From Franconibacter pulveris DSM 19144 (lineage in GTDB: Bacteria; Pseudomonadota; Gammaproteobacteria; Enterobacterales; Enterobacteriaceae), in contig JHYZ01000020.1 in assembly GCA_000621185.1 (NCBI GenBank), positions 1 to 64,000 on the forward strand: a DNA stretch of 64,000 nucleotides. The letters are read 5' to 3'. Positions 7,797 to 17,015 of this stretch are shown here, piece after piece. The notes under the pieces were generated by a model. It worked only from the letters and a program-made list of their open reading frames with translations. It searched no databases and was not told where the DNA came from. The translations under genes were made by a program, and so were the position numbers. The stretch's first letter is position 1. Each line of letters starts with the position of its first letter.

Positions 7797-8837
7797 TCAA
7801 GATGCACTCTCCCGCGCCGCGTCCGCGTAGCTTAAATCAAAATTAAGGTGCAGCCTTTCCGGCACATCCGGATCATTGTTTACCGCCTGCATAAACCGGC
7901 GCTGAACGGGCGCTACCTCGCTTTTTTTATAAATCCGCTCCGCCTTTTCGACGTCGCCCAGTCCTGCGGCCTGCTGCGGAATGATACCGGCCAGCCCTGC
8001 CGGAAAGCGGTGAGCGTTCAGCACGTCCTGGGCGCTGATGTTTTTCACGCTGGCAAACTCATCTTTCGCGGAAATGTCACCCATCTGGATAAACTGCACG
8101 CCTTCTTTATCGCCGCCCGGGATGTTTACCAGAATGGTGGAGAAGTTGCCGATCCCTTTGCTGTCACGCAGCTGGCGCTCAATCTCTTCTTCCATCTCAT
8201 CGGTAAGGCTGGGGTCGCGGGTGTAAAGAATGCCGCCCGTATGCGCGCCGTTGTGGTAATAGCGGCGGCGGAAAATCACCGCTTCACTGTTAAGTAAGGC
8301 GGAATGGATGCCGCCGATATAGTCCGGCAGGCCGTAGATGTGCTGCTGCGGGTCGTACATCTTGAGGAAAATAATATTTTCCGGGTGGTAAACAATCGGC
8401 TCACCGTCCTGCAGAACGACAAATTCGCCCGTTTTGCGGCGGCGCGTATACAGGCCCGGCAGCGGAGCAAGCTCTACCACATCGCCCCAGCCGTTGCGCA
8501 CTTTCAGAATGGCCACATCGCCGAACGTCAGAAAATCAAAGGCGCTCGCCTCCATATCATCGCGTGACAGTCCGCCGCCGAGGTAATCCGATAAAACCAT
8601 ATTTTTGCGGGCGTGAATGATGCCGCCGTGCTGGCCGTTCAGGTTGATAAGCTGCGCCAGCGCGAGGCGGTCAATCGGTAGCGTGTAATGCTGCGCGTCG
8701 TTGTCGTACCACACATCACGGTAATCCGTGCCGGTGGTCAGTACCGGTTCGGGCTTGCCAAAACGTAAAATACTCATTTTGCGCGCCGGTTCGTTTTTAC
8801 CCTGGCGCTTTGCAGCGCGGTTATGTCCTTTTTTCAT
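7797..8837 (-). CDS. Phage portal protein, P2 gpQ-like
   Basis: ATG 8837, preceded by GGAGG, gives 346 residues, nearly the size of P2 Q. The sequence has the PBSX/P2 portal pattern: N-terminal FGKPEPVL, LPIDRLALAQL, the GLPDYIGGIHSALLN segment and the C-terminal DVLNAHRFPAGLAGI region. It forms the ring at the capsid vertex through which DNA is packaged. Its ATG overlaps the terminase stop (ATGA). Portal and terminase run leftward, as in P2. Confidence 0.93.
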   Translation of the reverse strand: MKKGHNRAAKRQGKNEPARKMSILRFGKPEPVLTTGTDYRDVWYDNDAQHYTLPIDRLALAQLINLNGQHGGIIHARKNMVLSDYLGGGLSRDDMEASAFDFLTFGDVAILKVRNGWGDVVELAPLPGLYTRRRKTGEFVVLQDGEPIVYHPENIIFLKMYDPQQHIYGLPDYIGGIHSALLNSEAVIFRRRYYHNGAHTGGILYTRDPSLTDEMEEEIERQLRDSKGIGNFSTILVNIPGGDKEGVQFIQMGDISAKDEFASVKNISAQDVLNAHRFPAGLAGIIPQQAAGLGDVEKAERIYKKSEVAPVQRRFMQAVNNDPDVPERLHLNFDLSYADAARESAS

Positions 8838-10609
8838 GCTGATTGTCGTAGCCTCCAACGCGACTTCGGTTTGTTTTCAAAGTTAAGCGGTTCATTGTGC
8901 AGCGCGTGCGCAATGGACCAGAACGCCTCTGCGTGGCCCGTGTCCGTGCTGCGGTCTGCAATAAAAGTCATGGCGCCACCGGCCTGTGTGGTGGTGCGGC
9001 GGATAGCCATAAAGCTGGCCGGGATCTCTTTTAAATCCTTATCCCATTCAATGCGCTGGCTTCCCACCACGTCAGCGGCTTTAAGTACCAGCTGATTTTT
9101 AGTGTTGCGGTCATAGCGAATGGCTACGGCGACACGCAGCGCAAAGTGCTGGATATTGTCAAAAACGCCCTGGCCGATGCCGGTTACGTCAACGCCCAGG
9201 TATGTGAAGTTATATTTCCTGAAAAGCTGCTCAATCTGCTTCGCCTGCCAGCGAAAGTTCATGCCTTTCCAGTTAAACACCCGCAACACGCGGAATTTTT
9301 CACCGTCATAAAGTGGCGGGGCCACAATGACGAAACAGGAAAAATCACCACTGCGGGCCGGGTCGAACCCGCCCCAGACTTCCCGATCCCCGAACGGGCG
9401 CGGCGAGTCCGGTTTGTGGTCCTGCCAGCTCTCTGTTTCAACGGCGCAGGCTTCAAGGTCGGCGTAGTTGAAAACAGAATCCTTGCTGTCCACAAACACG
9501 CACATATAAAGCATGTTGAACGTGGTCGGGTTGTAGCGGTTGCGTAGCTTGTCGATGTTGGCCAGGTTGAACCCGCCCGCGATCGCATCTTCCATCGTGA
9601 TGATGTAGCGCCACTGGCCATCCGGGCAGAGTCGCCCGCCGTTGCGCATTTCATCAAAGGACGGGAACACAACGGCGGCGCGCTTTTTGCTGCCCTGTTT
9701 CCATTCCTCGCCTGTCCAGAACGGGTAAGCCTGGTGCGTTTTGGCCGATGGGGTGGAAAAGTAGGTGGTGCGCCATTTGTCATGGGTGGCCATCGCAGAA
9801 GCCACTTCATTAAGCCGCGCAAAGTTCGGCACCCAGAAATATTCGTCACAATACAGATGGCCGCTGTACGACTGCGCCGTGTTTTTGTTGGTGGAAAGAA
9901 AGCGCAGCTCTGCACCGTTGCTTAAGCGGATCGGGTTGCCGGTCAGCGTGATGCCGAAATACTGCTCCGCAATGTTGACGATATAGGAGCGGAAAACCTC
10001 CGCCTGCGCCTTCGATGCCGAAAGGAAGATTTGCGGGTCGCCGGTAAGCACGGCGTTTTCAAACGCTTCAAACGCAAAATACCAGGTCGCCCCGATCTGG
10101 CGGCTTTTAAGTATGTTGCGCACCTGCTGGCCGATGTTGGCGCGCAGGTGCTTCTGATACCCGAAAAGATGCTCATCTGCCCAGGCGTTAAAGTCGTCCT
10201 CTGTCAGTGCGGAAATATCGTTTTTCTTGTACTTGCGTTTGCGCTTTGGCTGCTCGTCGTCGCCGTCCGCTGGCGCAGCTGCACGCTGGCCATCATGGCC
10301 GGTTGCCATCTTCTCTTTATGCTTGTTGCTTTGCGCCCGCAGTTTTGTGGCGTGGGCGATAAGCATGTCCAGCTCTTTTAAATCGTGGTCGGATTTATTA
10401 TCCCGCCCGACAAGCAGCTGGTAGCGGCGTTCAATCGCGTCCTCTGTGCTTTCAATACTGAGCATGTCCGCCCAGCCGTGTTTTTCCGCCCAGTAGTAAA
10501 CGATCCGCGCATTCGGCAGATTTAATTCTGATGCAATTTCTTTCGGCGTATAACGGCGCAAATAAAGCGAGCGTACAACGCCTTTTAATTCGTCTGAGTA
10601 TTTAGCCAT
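8834..10609 (-). CDS. Terminase large subunit, P2 gpP-like
   Basis: Protein of 591 residues, one more than P2 P. The N-terminal 50 residues hold a helix-turn-helix of the terminase type. The ATPase has a deviant Walker A (SRQIGATW, 169-176) and a Walker B ending in DE (255-256). The nuclease half shows D416 in GGFDPA, D474 in LGVDVTG and a late STDTGHAEAFW motif. A basic linker (KRKRKYKK) lies around residue 122-129. It powers DNA packaging and cuts at cos. Confidence 0.95.
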   Translation of the reverse strand: MAKYSDELKGVVRSLYLRRYTPKEIASELNLPNARIVYYWAEKHGWADMLSIESTEDAIERRYQLLVGRDNKSDHDLKELDMLIAHATKLRAQSNKHKEKMATGHDGQRAAAPADGDDEQPKRKRKYKKNDISALTEDDFNAWADEHLFGYQKHLRANIGQQVRNILKSRQIGATWYFAFEAFENAVLTGDPQIFLSASKAQAEVFRSYIVNIAEQYFGITLTGNPIRLSNGAELRFLSTNKNTAQSYSGHLYCDEYFWVPNFARLNEVASAMATHDKWRTTYFSTPSAKTHQAYPFWTGEEWKQGSKKRAAVVFPSFDEMRNGGRLCPDGQWRYIITMEDAIAGGFNLANIDKLRNRYNPTTFNMLYMCVFVDSKDSVFNYADLEACAVETESWQDHKPDSPRPFGDREVWGGFDPARSGDFSCFVIVAPPLYDGEKFRVLRVFNWKGMNFRWQAKQIEQLFRKYNFTYLGVDVTGIGQGVFDNIQHFALRVAVAIRYDRNTKNQLVLKAADVVGSQRIEWDKDLKEIPASFMAIRRTTTQAGGAMTFIADRSTDTGHAEAFWSIAHALHNEPLNFENKPKSRWRLRQSA

Positions 10610-10772
10610 AGCCTTTATTATGCCTGCGTCTTTTATATAAAACGGCGTCGGGTTTTCGTTGTTATTCGGGAAAGGCGTTATATCCGAACTGATAAGAATA
10701 AAGCGGCGTGCAGCGTCGGGTTTATTTCGTAATAATCAGTTTCGCAATCACAAGGCAGGCATAAGGGGAAGT
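10610..10772. promoter_or_regulatory. Divergent late promoter region
   Basis: Gap of 163 bp between the leftward terminase and the rightward scaffold gene, where P2-type phages place two divergent late promoters. The 11-mer GCGTCGGGTTT occurs twice in the same orientation (10645-10655 and 10713-10723), 68 bp apart. I did not find the P2 Ogr pattern TGT-N12-ACA, so these repeats may be the sites used by this phage's activator. This is an inference from position. Confidence 0.45.
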
Positions 10773-11591
10773 ATGTCGCAGTCTCATTTAAAAACAGACT
10801 GGCTATGTATTGCCACCGAAGGGGATACGGTAGACGAAAGGCAGATTTACCGGGAATGGATCATCGATATGGCCGAAACATACGATGTTAACCATTACGG
10901 CGCATTAATCTGGCCCGAGCACAGCCGCGACTGGGGTAATTTTGGTTCAGTGCTTGAAGTTATGTGGCAGGACGGCGAGGACGGGTTAGCCCGGCTTTAC
11001 GCCAAAATTAGCCCGAATATGAACCTTATTTATTCAAACCGCGAAGGGCAGATGGTTTATTTCTCCATCGAACCGGAAGAGAACTGGCGGGGAAGCGGGC
11101 GAACGTATCTTAAAGGGCTGGCAGTGACTGACTGCCCGGCCAGCGTTGGCACTACAAGGCTGCGTTTTTCTGAACGCAATTTATCGAAACAGGGTTATTA
11201 CGCCTGCGTAATGACTGAAAAAGGGAAAATCACCCAGGAAACAAATATGAAAACACCGTGGCAGCAATTTTTTGGTATTAAGCCGAAAGGCAAACAGTTT
11301 GAAGAAGAGCCGGTGGAAGAAAAAACGACCGACGACGATAAGTTAACCGTTATCGCTAATGCGCTGAATGACCTTGAAGGGCGCGTGTCGGCGATTGAAG
11401 AGAAGCTGGAACAAACTGCCGGTGATGTGGAAACCATTAAAGACGTGGTGGATACAGAAGAGTTTGCCGACCTGCGCGCCAATATTGGCAATATCGTGAA
11501 CAATTTCGGCAAGCTGGATACTAAAGTCACGCAGCTGCCAAAACGTCAGTTTGGTGATAAGCAGAAAAAAGGCGGCTTTAAATTTCTGTAA
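10773..11591 (+). CDS. Capsid scaffold/protease, P2 gpO-like
   Basis: ATG 10773 with AAGGGGAAG upstream gives 272 residues (P2 O is 284). The N-terminal half is the serine-protease part. D18, H50 and S124 (in TDCPASVG) are plausible counterparts of the P2 triad Asp-His-Ser. The C-terminal half is charged and forms a coiled coil (LTVIANALNDLEGRVSAIEEKL), the scaffold part. It guides capsid assembly and cleaves capsid proteins. Confidence 0.92.
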   Translation: MSQSHLKTDWLCIATEGDTVDERQIYREWIIDMAETYDVNHYGALIWPEHSRDWGNFGSVLEVMWQDGEDGLARLYAKISPNMNLIYSNREGQMVYFSIEPEENWRGSGRTYLKGLAVTDCPASVGTTRLRFSERNLSKQGYYACVMTEKGKITQETNMKTPWQQFFGIKPKGKQFEEEPVEEKTTDDDKLTVIANALNDLEGRVSAIEEKLEQTAGDVETIKDVVDTEEFADLRANIGNIVNNFGKLDTKVTQLPKRQFGDKQKKGGFKFL

Positions 11592-11662
11592 TTTAAATTC
11601 CCGCAGTTAAACGTTACACAAAACTTTTTTATTTATTAATCGCGTCAACGCGAGGGATTTAT

Positions 11663-12685
11663 ATGCAACTTAATCAACGAGCGCGGGGGCTTATTCACGC
11701 GTTTTCTTCTGGGCTGGCGCAGGCGCATGGCGTTGAAAGCGCAGCCCAGTATTTTTCTCTGACTGACCCGAACGAAACGGCGTTGCGCCTGGCGCTGCTG
11801 GAATCCGTTGAATTTCTCGACCTGATTTACTGCGCAGACGTCGATCAGCTTTCCGGCCAGGTGGTTTCTGTGGGGGCGTCGGCCTTGCATACAGGGCGCG
11901 CAGCAGAAGGGCGTTTTATGCGCCGTGTGGGCGTCGATGGTAATGAGTACAAGCTGGTCGAAACCGATTCCTGCGCCGCGCTTAAGTGGGATTTGCTGTC
12001 TGTCTGGGCTAATTCCGGCAAGTCGGAAGATGAATTTTTTAACCTCGTGCAGACCTTCTCTAATCAGGCGTTTGCGCTGGACATGCTGCGTATCGGCTTT
12101 AACGGTAAGACAGCGGCCGCAACCACTGATCCGGTTAAAAACCCGAACGGCGAAGATGTAAACATCGGCTGGCATGAGCGCATGAAAGACTTTGAAGGCG
12201 GTAAGCAAATTATTACCGATCCGGTGGTTCTGGATGATAAGGGCGATTATCGCTCGCTGGATGCGATGGCGTCCGACCTTATCAACGACAAAATCCCGCA
12301 ACAGTATCGCAATGACCCGCGTCTGGTCGTGCTGGTTGGTGCTGACCTGGTGGCCGCCGAGCAGTATCGCCTTTACCAGTCAGCTGACCGCCCTAGCGAG
12401 AAAATCGCAGCACAGATGCTGGGCAGTACCATTGCAGGCCGTCCGGCTATCGTGCCGCCGTTCATGCCGGGCAAGCGCATGGTGGTGACGCCGCTCAGTA
12501 ACCTTCACATCTACACCCAGCGCGGTACGCGTCAGCGTAAAGCGGAATTTGTGGATGACCGCAAGCAGTTTGAAAACAAATACCTGCGCAACGAAGGTTA
12601 CGCCGTTGAAGTGCCGGAGCTGTACGCGGCGATTGATGAAAACGCCGTGACTATCGGCACCGTCACCGAGCCGGTGGAGGGCTAA
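11663..12685 (+). CDS. Major capsid protein, P2 gpN-like
   Basis: Protein of 340 residues with GAGG upstream of ATG 11663. It shows the P2 N pattern: an N-terminal stretch on the mature-capsid boundary (ARGLIHAFSSGLAQ), ALLESVEFLDLI, and a C-terminal QFENKYLRNEGYAVEVPEL segment. It is an HK97-fold shell protein, likely trimmed by the scaffold protease. It follows the scaffold gene and is followed 3 bases later by the small terminase gene. Confidence 0.95.
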   Translation: MQLNQRARGLIHAFSSGLAQAHGVESAAQYFSLTDPNETALRLALLESVEFLDLIYCADVDQLSGQVVSVGASALHTGRAAEGRFMRRVGVDGNEYKLVETDSCAALKWDLLSVWANSGKSEDEFFNLVQTFSNQAFALDMLRIGFNGKTAAATTDPVKNPNGEDVNIGWHERMKDFEGGKQIITDPVVLDDKGDYRSLDAMASDLINDKIPQQYRNDPRLVVLVGADLVAAEQYRLYQSADRPSEKIAAQMLGSTIAGRPAIVPPFMPGKRMVVTPLSNLHIYTQRGTRQRKAEFVDDRKQFENKYLRNEGYAVEVPELYAAIDENAVTIGTVTEPVEG

Positions 12686-12688
12686 CCA

Positions 12689-13387
12689 ATGGCACTTTCA
12701 CCCGCCCAGCGTCACAGCCAGCGCATTGCGATGGAACAGCAGTTATTTCGCCGTGAGGCCGTGGAGCGTGCCGAAAGTCTGCATTTGCAGATTCAGGCGC
12801 TGAATAACGACGTCGCCAACGTTCGCGGCCTGCCGACCATCGCAGACCGTGAAGCGTACAAGCGTGATGTGCTGCTGCCGAAATGGATGCCGACTGTAGA
12901 AAGCTATCTGGCAGGCGGCAAAGTCTACCCGAACCCGGTTTTCGCCTGGTGCGTGGTGTGGCTGTTTGACGCGGGCGACTTTGAGCGGGCGCTGGCCTGG
13001 GCAGATATTGCCATTAAGCAGCAGCAGCCAACACCGGAGGAGATCCGCAGCCATTTCCCGGCGTTTGTGGCGGATACCGTCCTGAACTGGGCGGAAGCGA
13101 CTGCGGCGGCGGGTGAAAGTGTGGAGCCGTATTTTTCACAGACCTTTGAGAAGGTCACGCAGCGCTGGCGGCTGCATGAGCAAATTACGGCGAAGTGGTT
13201 CAAGTTCGCCGGGCTGCTTCTGCTGCGTGACGACGAAGGCCAGCCCCGCGCCACGGCGCTGGAAGATGTGGACACGCTGAAAAAGGCTGATGCCCTGCTG
13301 GCGTCGGCGGAAAAAATTTATAAACGCGTCGGGGTGGGCACGATGCGGGCGCAGATTGGTGCCCGTATCCGCAGCCTGACGAAGTAA
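12689..13387 (+). CDS. Terminase small subunit, P2 gpM-like
   Basis: Protein of 232 residues matching the small-terminase M family. It has a helical N-terminus with MALSPAQRH and a central WMPTVESYLAGGKVYPNPVFAW segment. The C-terminus contains ALLASAEKIYKRVGVGTMRAQI. It recognises cos DNA and pairs with the large subunit. Order capsid-M-L is as in P2. Confidence 0.93.
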   Translation: MALSPAQRHSQRIAMEQQLFRREAVERAESLHLQIQALNNDVANVRGLPTIADREAYKRDVLLPKWMPTVESYLAGGKVYPNPVFAWCVVWLFDAGDFERALAWADIAIKQQQPTPEEIRSHFPAFVADTVLNWAEATAAAGESVEPYFSQTFEKVTQRWRLHEQITAKWFKFAGLLLLRDDEGQPRATALEDVDTLKKADALLASAEKIYKRVGVGTMRAQIGARIRSLTK

Positions 13388-13481
13388 CGACTACCGCAAG
13401 CCAGGCGGGCGCGGCGGAGGGCAAAACACTGACGTGTAATGCGCCGTGGATGCCGGTCAGCCCGCCTATTTCGGGGGATTT

Positions 13482-13934
13482 ATGTTTAGCGGAAAGCCGC
13501 TGGATTATCAGAATGAACCGCTGACAAATAACGGCTTCTGGCCGGATTTAAACCTGAGAGATTTTCAGGCCCAGCGCGCATTACCGCCAGATATGGAGGC
13601 GGACACGCTCGCCCAGGCGCTGATTACCGCCGTGATGGAAGTCAATGCGGAGCTGGTCAGTGTGGAGGTGAAGCACAAAACGCAGGGGTATGCCGCTGCG
13701 GCGGATGTGCCGGGCGTGACAATGGCGGGGATTAACGGGCTTTGCGCGCAGTACACGAAAGCGGTTTTTGCCCGCGCTAAAGCGGATTTGCTGGGTGAGT
13801 TCGCCACTATCGGGCGGCGTGATACCCATCCGGGGCAGGAAAGTGAAGAAACGCGCGCCGGGTTGCTTGCCGAAGCCTCGGTGGCTATCCGGCGCATGAA
13901 GGGGCTTAAGCGGGCAACGGTGGCAAAAGTATGA
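13482..13934 (+). CDS. Head completion protein, P2 gpL-like
   Basis: ATG 13482, with GGGGGA upstream, gives 150 residues. The N-terminal MFSGKPLDYQ, the FWPDLNLRDFQ segment and the arginine-rich C-terminus (AIRRMKGLKRATVAKV) fit the P2 L family. It closes the packaged head at the connector. It overlaps the next gene by 4 bases (ATGA). Confidence 0.88.
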   Translation: MFSGKPLDYQNEPLTNNGFWPDLNLRDFQAQRALPPDMEADTLAQALITAVMEVNAELVSVEVKHKTQGYAAAADVPGVTMAGINGLCAQYTKAVFARAKADLLGEFATIGRRDTHPGQESEETRAGLLAEASVAIRRMKGLKRATVAKV

Positions 13935-14434
13935 ACCAGACACAGCTTGAATCACTGGTCGCGTTTTTTGAAGAAAACGTGCCGCCACGCGCCTGCGAGC
14001 GGTTCGACAGCGTTATCGATGAAATGCAGATAGTGCCAGCGGCGAAAGATTTGGGCCTTGACCAGTACCGGCAGGCGATTATCCGCTACAGCGCCGTGCT
14101 GAGCTGGGAGCGTTTCCCGTATCGCCTCTGTCCGCCGCAGCTGCTTGTTGCGCTGCTGCTTGCCTGGCTGGATGAGTACGGCAGTGAGGCGGCGGAGGAA
14201 ATCGGCATCACCGACGCCGATCCCGAATGGGATATCTCGGTTGAAGATGAAAAAACCGCCACGGTGGTGCTGACCATGCCGCTGGTTGAAGAACTCGTGA
14301 TCCGCAGGGATGCGGAAGGCGAAATACCCTGGAACGGTGAGCGCTGGACGCTGGTTAACCCGGAAATCTGGACGGCGCTTAGCGCAAAGGTCTACGGAAC
14401 GGATGAAACCGGCGCGCCAATAGGGGAAGCGTGA
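13931..14434 (+). CDS. Tail completion protein, P2 gpR-like
   Basis: Protein of 167 residues. It carries the P2 R pattern around LSWERFPYRLCPPQLLVALLLAWLDEYG (two adjoining segments), followed by an acidic middle with DADPEWD and a C-terminal VNPEIWTAL. It is thought to act at the tail end that joins the head. Its stop overlaps the next ATG by one base. Confidence 0.8.
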   Translation: MNQTQLESLVAFFEENVPPRACERFDSVIDEMQIVPAAKDLGLDQYRQAIIRYSAVLSWERFPYRLCPPQLLVALLLAWLDEYGSEAAEEIGITDADPEWDISVEDEKTATVVLTMPLVEELVIRRDAEGEIPWNGERWTLVNPEIWTALSAKVYGTDETGAPIGEA

Positions 14435-15141
14435 TGTTTGTCGGCGGTGAGCTTAACAAAAAGCAGCTGGCCGAGCTGCGCGCCGCGCTGGCCAGTCTGG
14501 AGCTGCCGCCGAAAAAGCGCCAGCGGCTGCTGTGGCGACTCGCTAAATACGGGCTGATAGCCGCAGCGAAGCGCAACGTTCGCAACCAGCAATCGCCTGA
14601 CGGGGAGCCGTGGCCGGGCCGTAAAACGAAGCGCAAAGGGAAGATGCTGCGCAATATGCCGAAGCTGCTGCACATCCGGGAAATGCCGGAAATCGACGCG
14701 GTGAGGGTTTATTTGCAGGGCGGCGGGTATCGAAACGGCGAAACGCCTGTTTCGGCCGGGGCGGTGGGATATACCCAGCAAAACGGGATGAGGGCGCGGA
14801 TAAGCCGCAGTTCGCAACCCCGCCAGGCGGAGCCGGGCAAGCTGGCCACCGTCGCCCAGGCCAAAAAGCTGCGGGCGCTGGGCTACCAGGTGAAGCGCGG
14901 GAAGCGGCTTAAAAAGCCCACTTACCGCGAAATCACCGAAACGATGCCCTATGCGCAGGCTGGTTTGCTGATCCGCAAACTGAGCGGCAAGGCAGTAAAA
15001 ACAAGCTGGACAATCGACCTTCCCGCCCGTGCCTTTCTGGGCATGAGCGACGAAGAATTTAACAAGGCGCTGGCGCGCCAGCTACAGGCCATTGGCTTTG
15101 GCTGGGATGTTAATGCGCAGGATATCAAGGGGAAAGTATGA
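14434..15141 (+). CDS. Phage virion morphogenesis (tail completion, gpS-like) protein
   Basis: Protein of 235 residues from ATG 14434 (a GTG at 14431 is possible). It is strongly basic, with a helical N-terminus (KKQLAELRAALASLEL), the SPDGEPWPGRK motif typical of the virion morphogenesis family, and a C-terminal FLGMSDEEFNKAL segment. In P2 the S protein helps complete the tail. It overlaps the sheath gene by 4 bases. Confidence 0.85.
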   Translation: MFVGGELNKKQLAELRAALASLELPPKKRQRLLWRLAKYGLIAAAKRNVRNQQSPDGEPWPGRKTKRKGKMLRNMPKLLHIREMPEIDAVRVYLQGGGYRNGETPVSAGAVGYTQQNGMRARISRSSQPRQAEPGKLATVAQAKKLRALGYQVKRGKRLKKPTYREITETMPYAQAGLLIRKLSGKAVKTSWTIDLPARAFLGMSDEEFNKALARQLQAIGFGWDVNAQDIKGKV

Positions 15142-16265
15142 CCTGGCCAAGTGTGGACGTGAACCAGGTAAACCAGCTACAGGGCGAAACCAGTGAGGTG
15201 GAGCGTGTGGTGTTGTTTATCGGTACGGGAAAAACCAATACCGGCAAGACGCTGGCCGTCACTGCGCAGACGGATTTTGATGCGCTTCTGGGTGCTGATG
15301 ATAGCCCGTTGAAAAATGACCTTAAGGCGGCGCAGGCCAATGCCGGGCAAAACTGGTGGGCTTTTGTGCATCCGCTGGCCGCTGGTAGCGAGCCGGATGC
15401 CTGGGTAAAAGCGGTGGAGGCCGCGCAGGTCTCCTGCTCAGTGGAAGGCGTGGTGTTGTCGGATGATGTTGCCGACAAAGCCGCGATTAATCAGGCGGCA
15501 ACGCTGCGATCAACGCTGATTGCGAAATGTGGCCGCTGGGTGTGGTTCATCCTGGCTGTTCAGGGAATGCAGGCCGACGAAAGCCAGGCGGATTATCTGG
15601 AGCGCCTGTCCACGTTACAGGACGGTATTGCAGAAAAATCGGTGCAGCTGGTTCCCCGCCTCTGGGGCAATGAACCGGGTGTTCTGGCGGGGCGTCTGTG
15701 TAACCGGGCCGTAACCATTGCAGACAGCCCGGCCCGCGTAAAAACGGGCGCGCTGCTGAACATGGGCCGCGATGAAATGCCGGAAGATGGCGCCGGGGCG
15801 GTGGTGGAGCTGGCAACCCTGCGGGCGCTTGAGGCGCAGCGCTACAGCGTGCCGATGTGGTATGCGGACTATGACGGATTCTACTGGTCTGACGGGCGCA
15901 CGCTGGATGTGGAAGGCGGGGATTATCAGTCCATTGAAACGCTGCGCATTGCAGACAAAGCCGCCCGCCGTGTGCGTCTGCTGGCGATTGGCAAAATCGG
16001 CGATCGCTCGCTTAACAGCACGCCGGGCAGTATCGCGGCGCACCAGTCGCTTTTTGCGAAGCCGCTGCGGGAAATGTCAAAAGCCGCTGAAATCAACGGC
16101 GTGACGTTTCCGGGCGAGGTGAAACCGCCGCAGGATGGCGATGTGTCTATCGTCTGGAAAACGAAAAAGCAGGTCGAAATTTATATTGTGGTGCGCACGT
16201 ATGAAGTGCCGCTGCAAATCTCGATCAGCCTGTTACTCGATCAGAGTCTGGAGGCCAGCGCATGA
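15138..16265 (+). CDS. Contractile tail sheath protein, HP1-type (DUF2586)
   Basis: Protein of 375 residues. It shows the HP1-type (DUF2586) sheath pattern: MTWPSVDVNQVNQLQGE, ERVVLFIGTGKTNTGKT and a C-terminal EIYIVVRTYEVPLQIS segment. It differs from P2 FI and is one reason for placing the phage near HP1/K139. It forms the contractile outer tail. It overlaps the tube gene by 4 bases. Confidence 0.85.
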   Translation: MTWPSVDVNQVNQLQGETSEVERVVLFIGTGKTNTGKTLAVTAQTDFDALLGADDSPLKNDLKAAQANAGQNWWAFVHPLAAGSEPDAWVKAVEAAQVSCSVEGVVLSDDVADKAAINQAATLRSTLIAKCGRWVWFILAVQGMQADESQADYLERLSTLQDGIAEKSVQLVPRLWGNEPGVLAGRLCNRAVTIADSPARVKTGALLNMGRDEMPEDGAGAVVELATLRALEAQRYSVPMWYADYDGFYWSDGRTLDVEGGDYQSIETLRIADKAARRVRLLAIGKIGDRSLNSTPGSIAAHQSLFAKPLREMSKAAEINGVTFPGEVKPPQDGDVSIVWKTKKQVEIYIVVRTYEVPLQISISLLLDQSLEASA

Positions 16266-16717
16266 CCAAGCGCATTTCGGGCATGTCTTTTGATGTTTAC
16301 GTAGACAGTTCGCTTGTCCACGTTGAAAAGGCAACGCTGGATATCACCGACAACACCACGGCAGCGCAGACAAGGGGCGTGCCAGATGGCTACGTCGATG
16401 GCGATGTTTCGGCAGAAGGTGAACTGGAATTAAGCGTCAAAGCCGTTGCGGTGCTTAAGGGACTGGCGCAGCAATACGGATCATGGCGCGGCATCCCGCC
16501 CGTAGACCTGCTTTTCTACGCGAAAGCCGGTGATGAGGAAGTAAAGATTGAAGCCTTTGGCTGCAAGCTGAACCTGAGCAACCTTCTGGATATCGATCCG
16601 AAGGGCGGGGCGGTTTCGACGCGTAAGTTTAAGTTTCTGGTGACTGACCCGCGTTTTATCAACATTGACGGCATCCCGTACCTGGAAGCGGAAGCCACTG
16701 AAAACCTGATCGGGTAG
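16262..16717 (+). CDS. Tail tube protein, HP1-type (DUF2597)
   Basis: Protein of 151 residues with the DUF2597 tube pattern: KRISGMSFDVYVDSSLVHVE, a TTAAQTRGVPDGYVDGDVSA segment and a C-terminal RKFKFLVTDPRF. It forms the inner tail tube inside the sheath. The sheath-tube pair directly precedes the lysis genes, a placement different from P2. Confidence 0.87.
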   Translation: MTKRISGMSFDVYVDSSLVHVEKATLDITDNTTAAQTRGVPDGYVDGDVSAEGELELSVKAVAVLKGLAQQYGSWRGIPPVDLLFYAKAGDEEVKIEAFGCKLNLSNLLDIDPKGGAVSTRKFKFLVTDPRFINIDGIPYLEAEATENLIG

Positions 16718-16724
16718 GGAAGCC

Positions 16725-17015
16725 ATGAGTAAAGACGAGCAAAGCCTTATTTCATTGCTGGTTATCGGTGCGTTAATCGCCGTTGCAAAAGTGCTGACCA
16801 GCAATGACCCCATCACGCTGCGGCTTTTTGCTGGCCGCGTGATCCTGGGTAGCCTGGTTTCAGTTGTTGCCGGTGCGGTGCTTCTCCAGTTACCGGATGC
16901 CAGCCCGCTTGCCATTCAGGGGCTGGGCGCAGGTCTGGGGATTGCCGGTTATCAGGCGGTTGAAGTGTGGTTACGCCGCCGTGCGGCGGGTAAGCAGGAG
17001 AGCGAGGAAAAATGA
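16725..17015 (+). CDS. Holin
   Basis: Ninety-six residues with three predicted membrane segments (about 8-25, 33-56 and 62-83) and a charged C-terminal tail (RRRAAGKQESEEK). Size, topology and position directly before an endolysin fit a class I holin. It should time lysis by opening the inner membrane. It overlaps the endolysin gene by 4 bases. Confidence 0.82.
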   Translation: MSKDEQSLISLLVIGALIAVAKVLTSNDPITLRLFAGRVILGSLVSVVAGAVLLQLPDASPLAIQGLGAGLGIAGYQAVEVWLRRRAAGKQESEEK

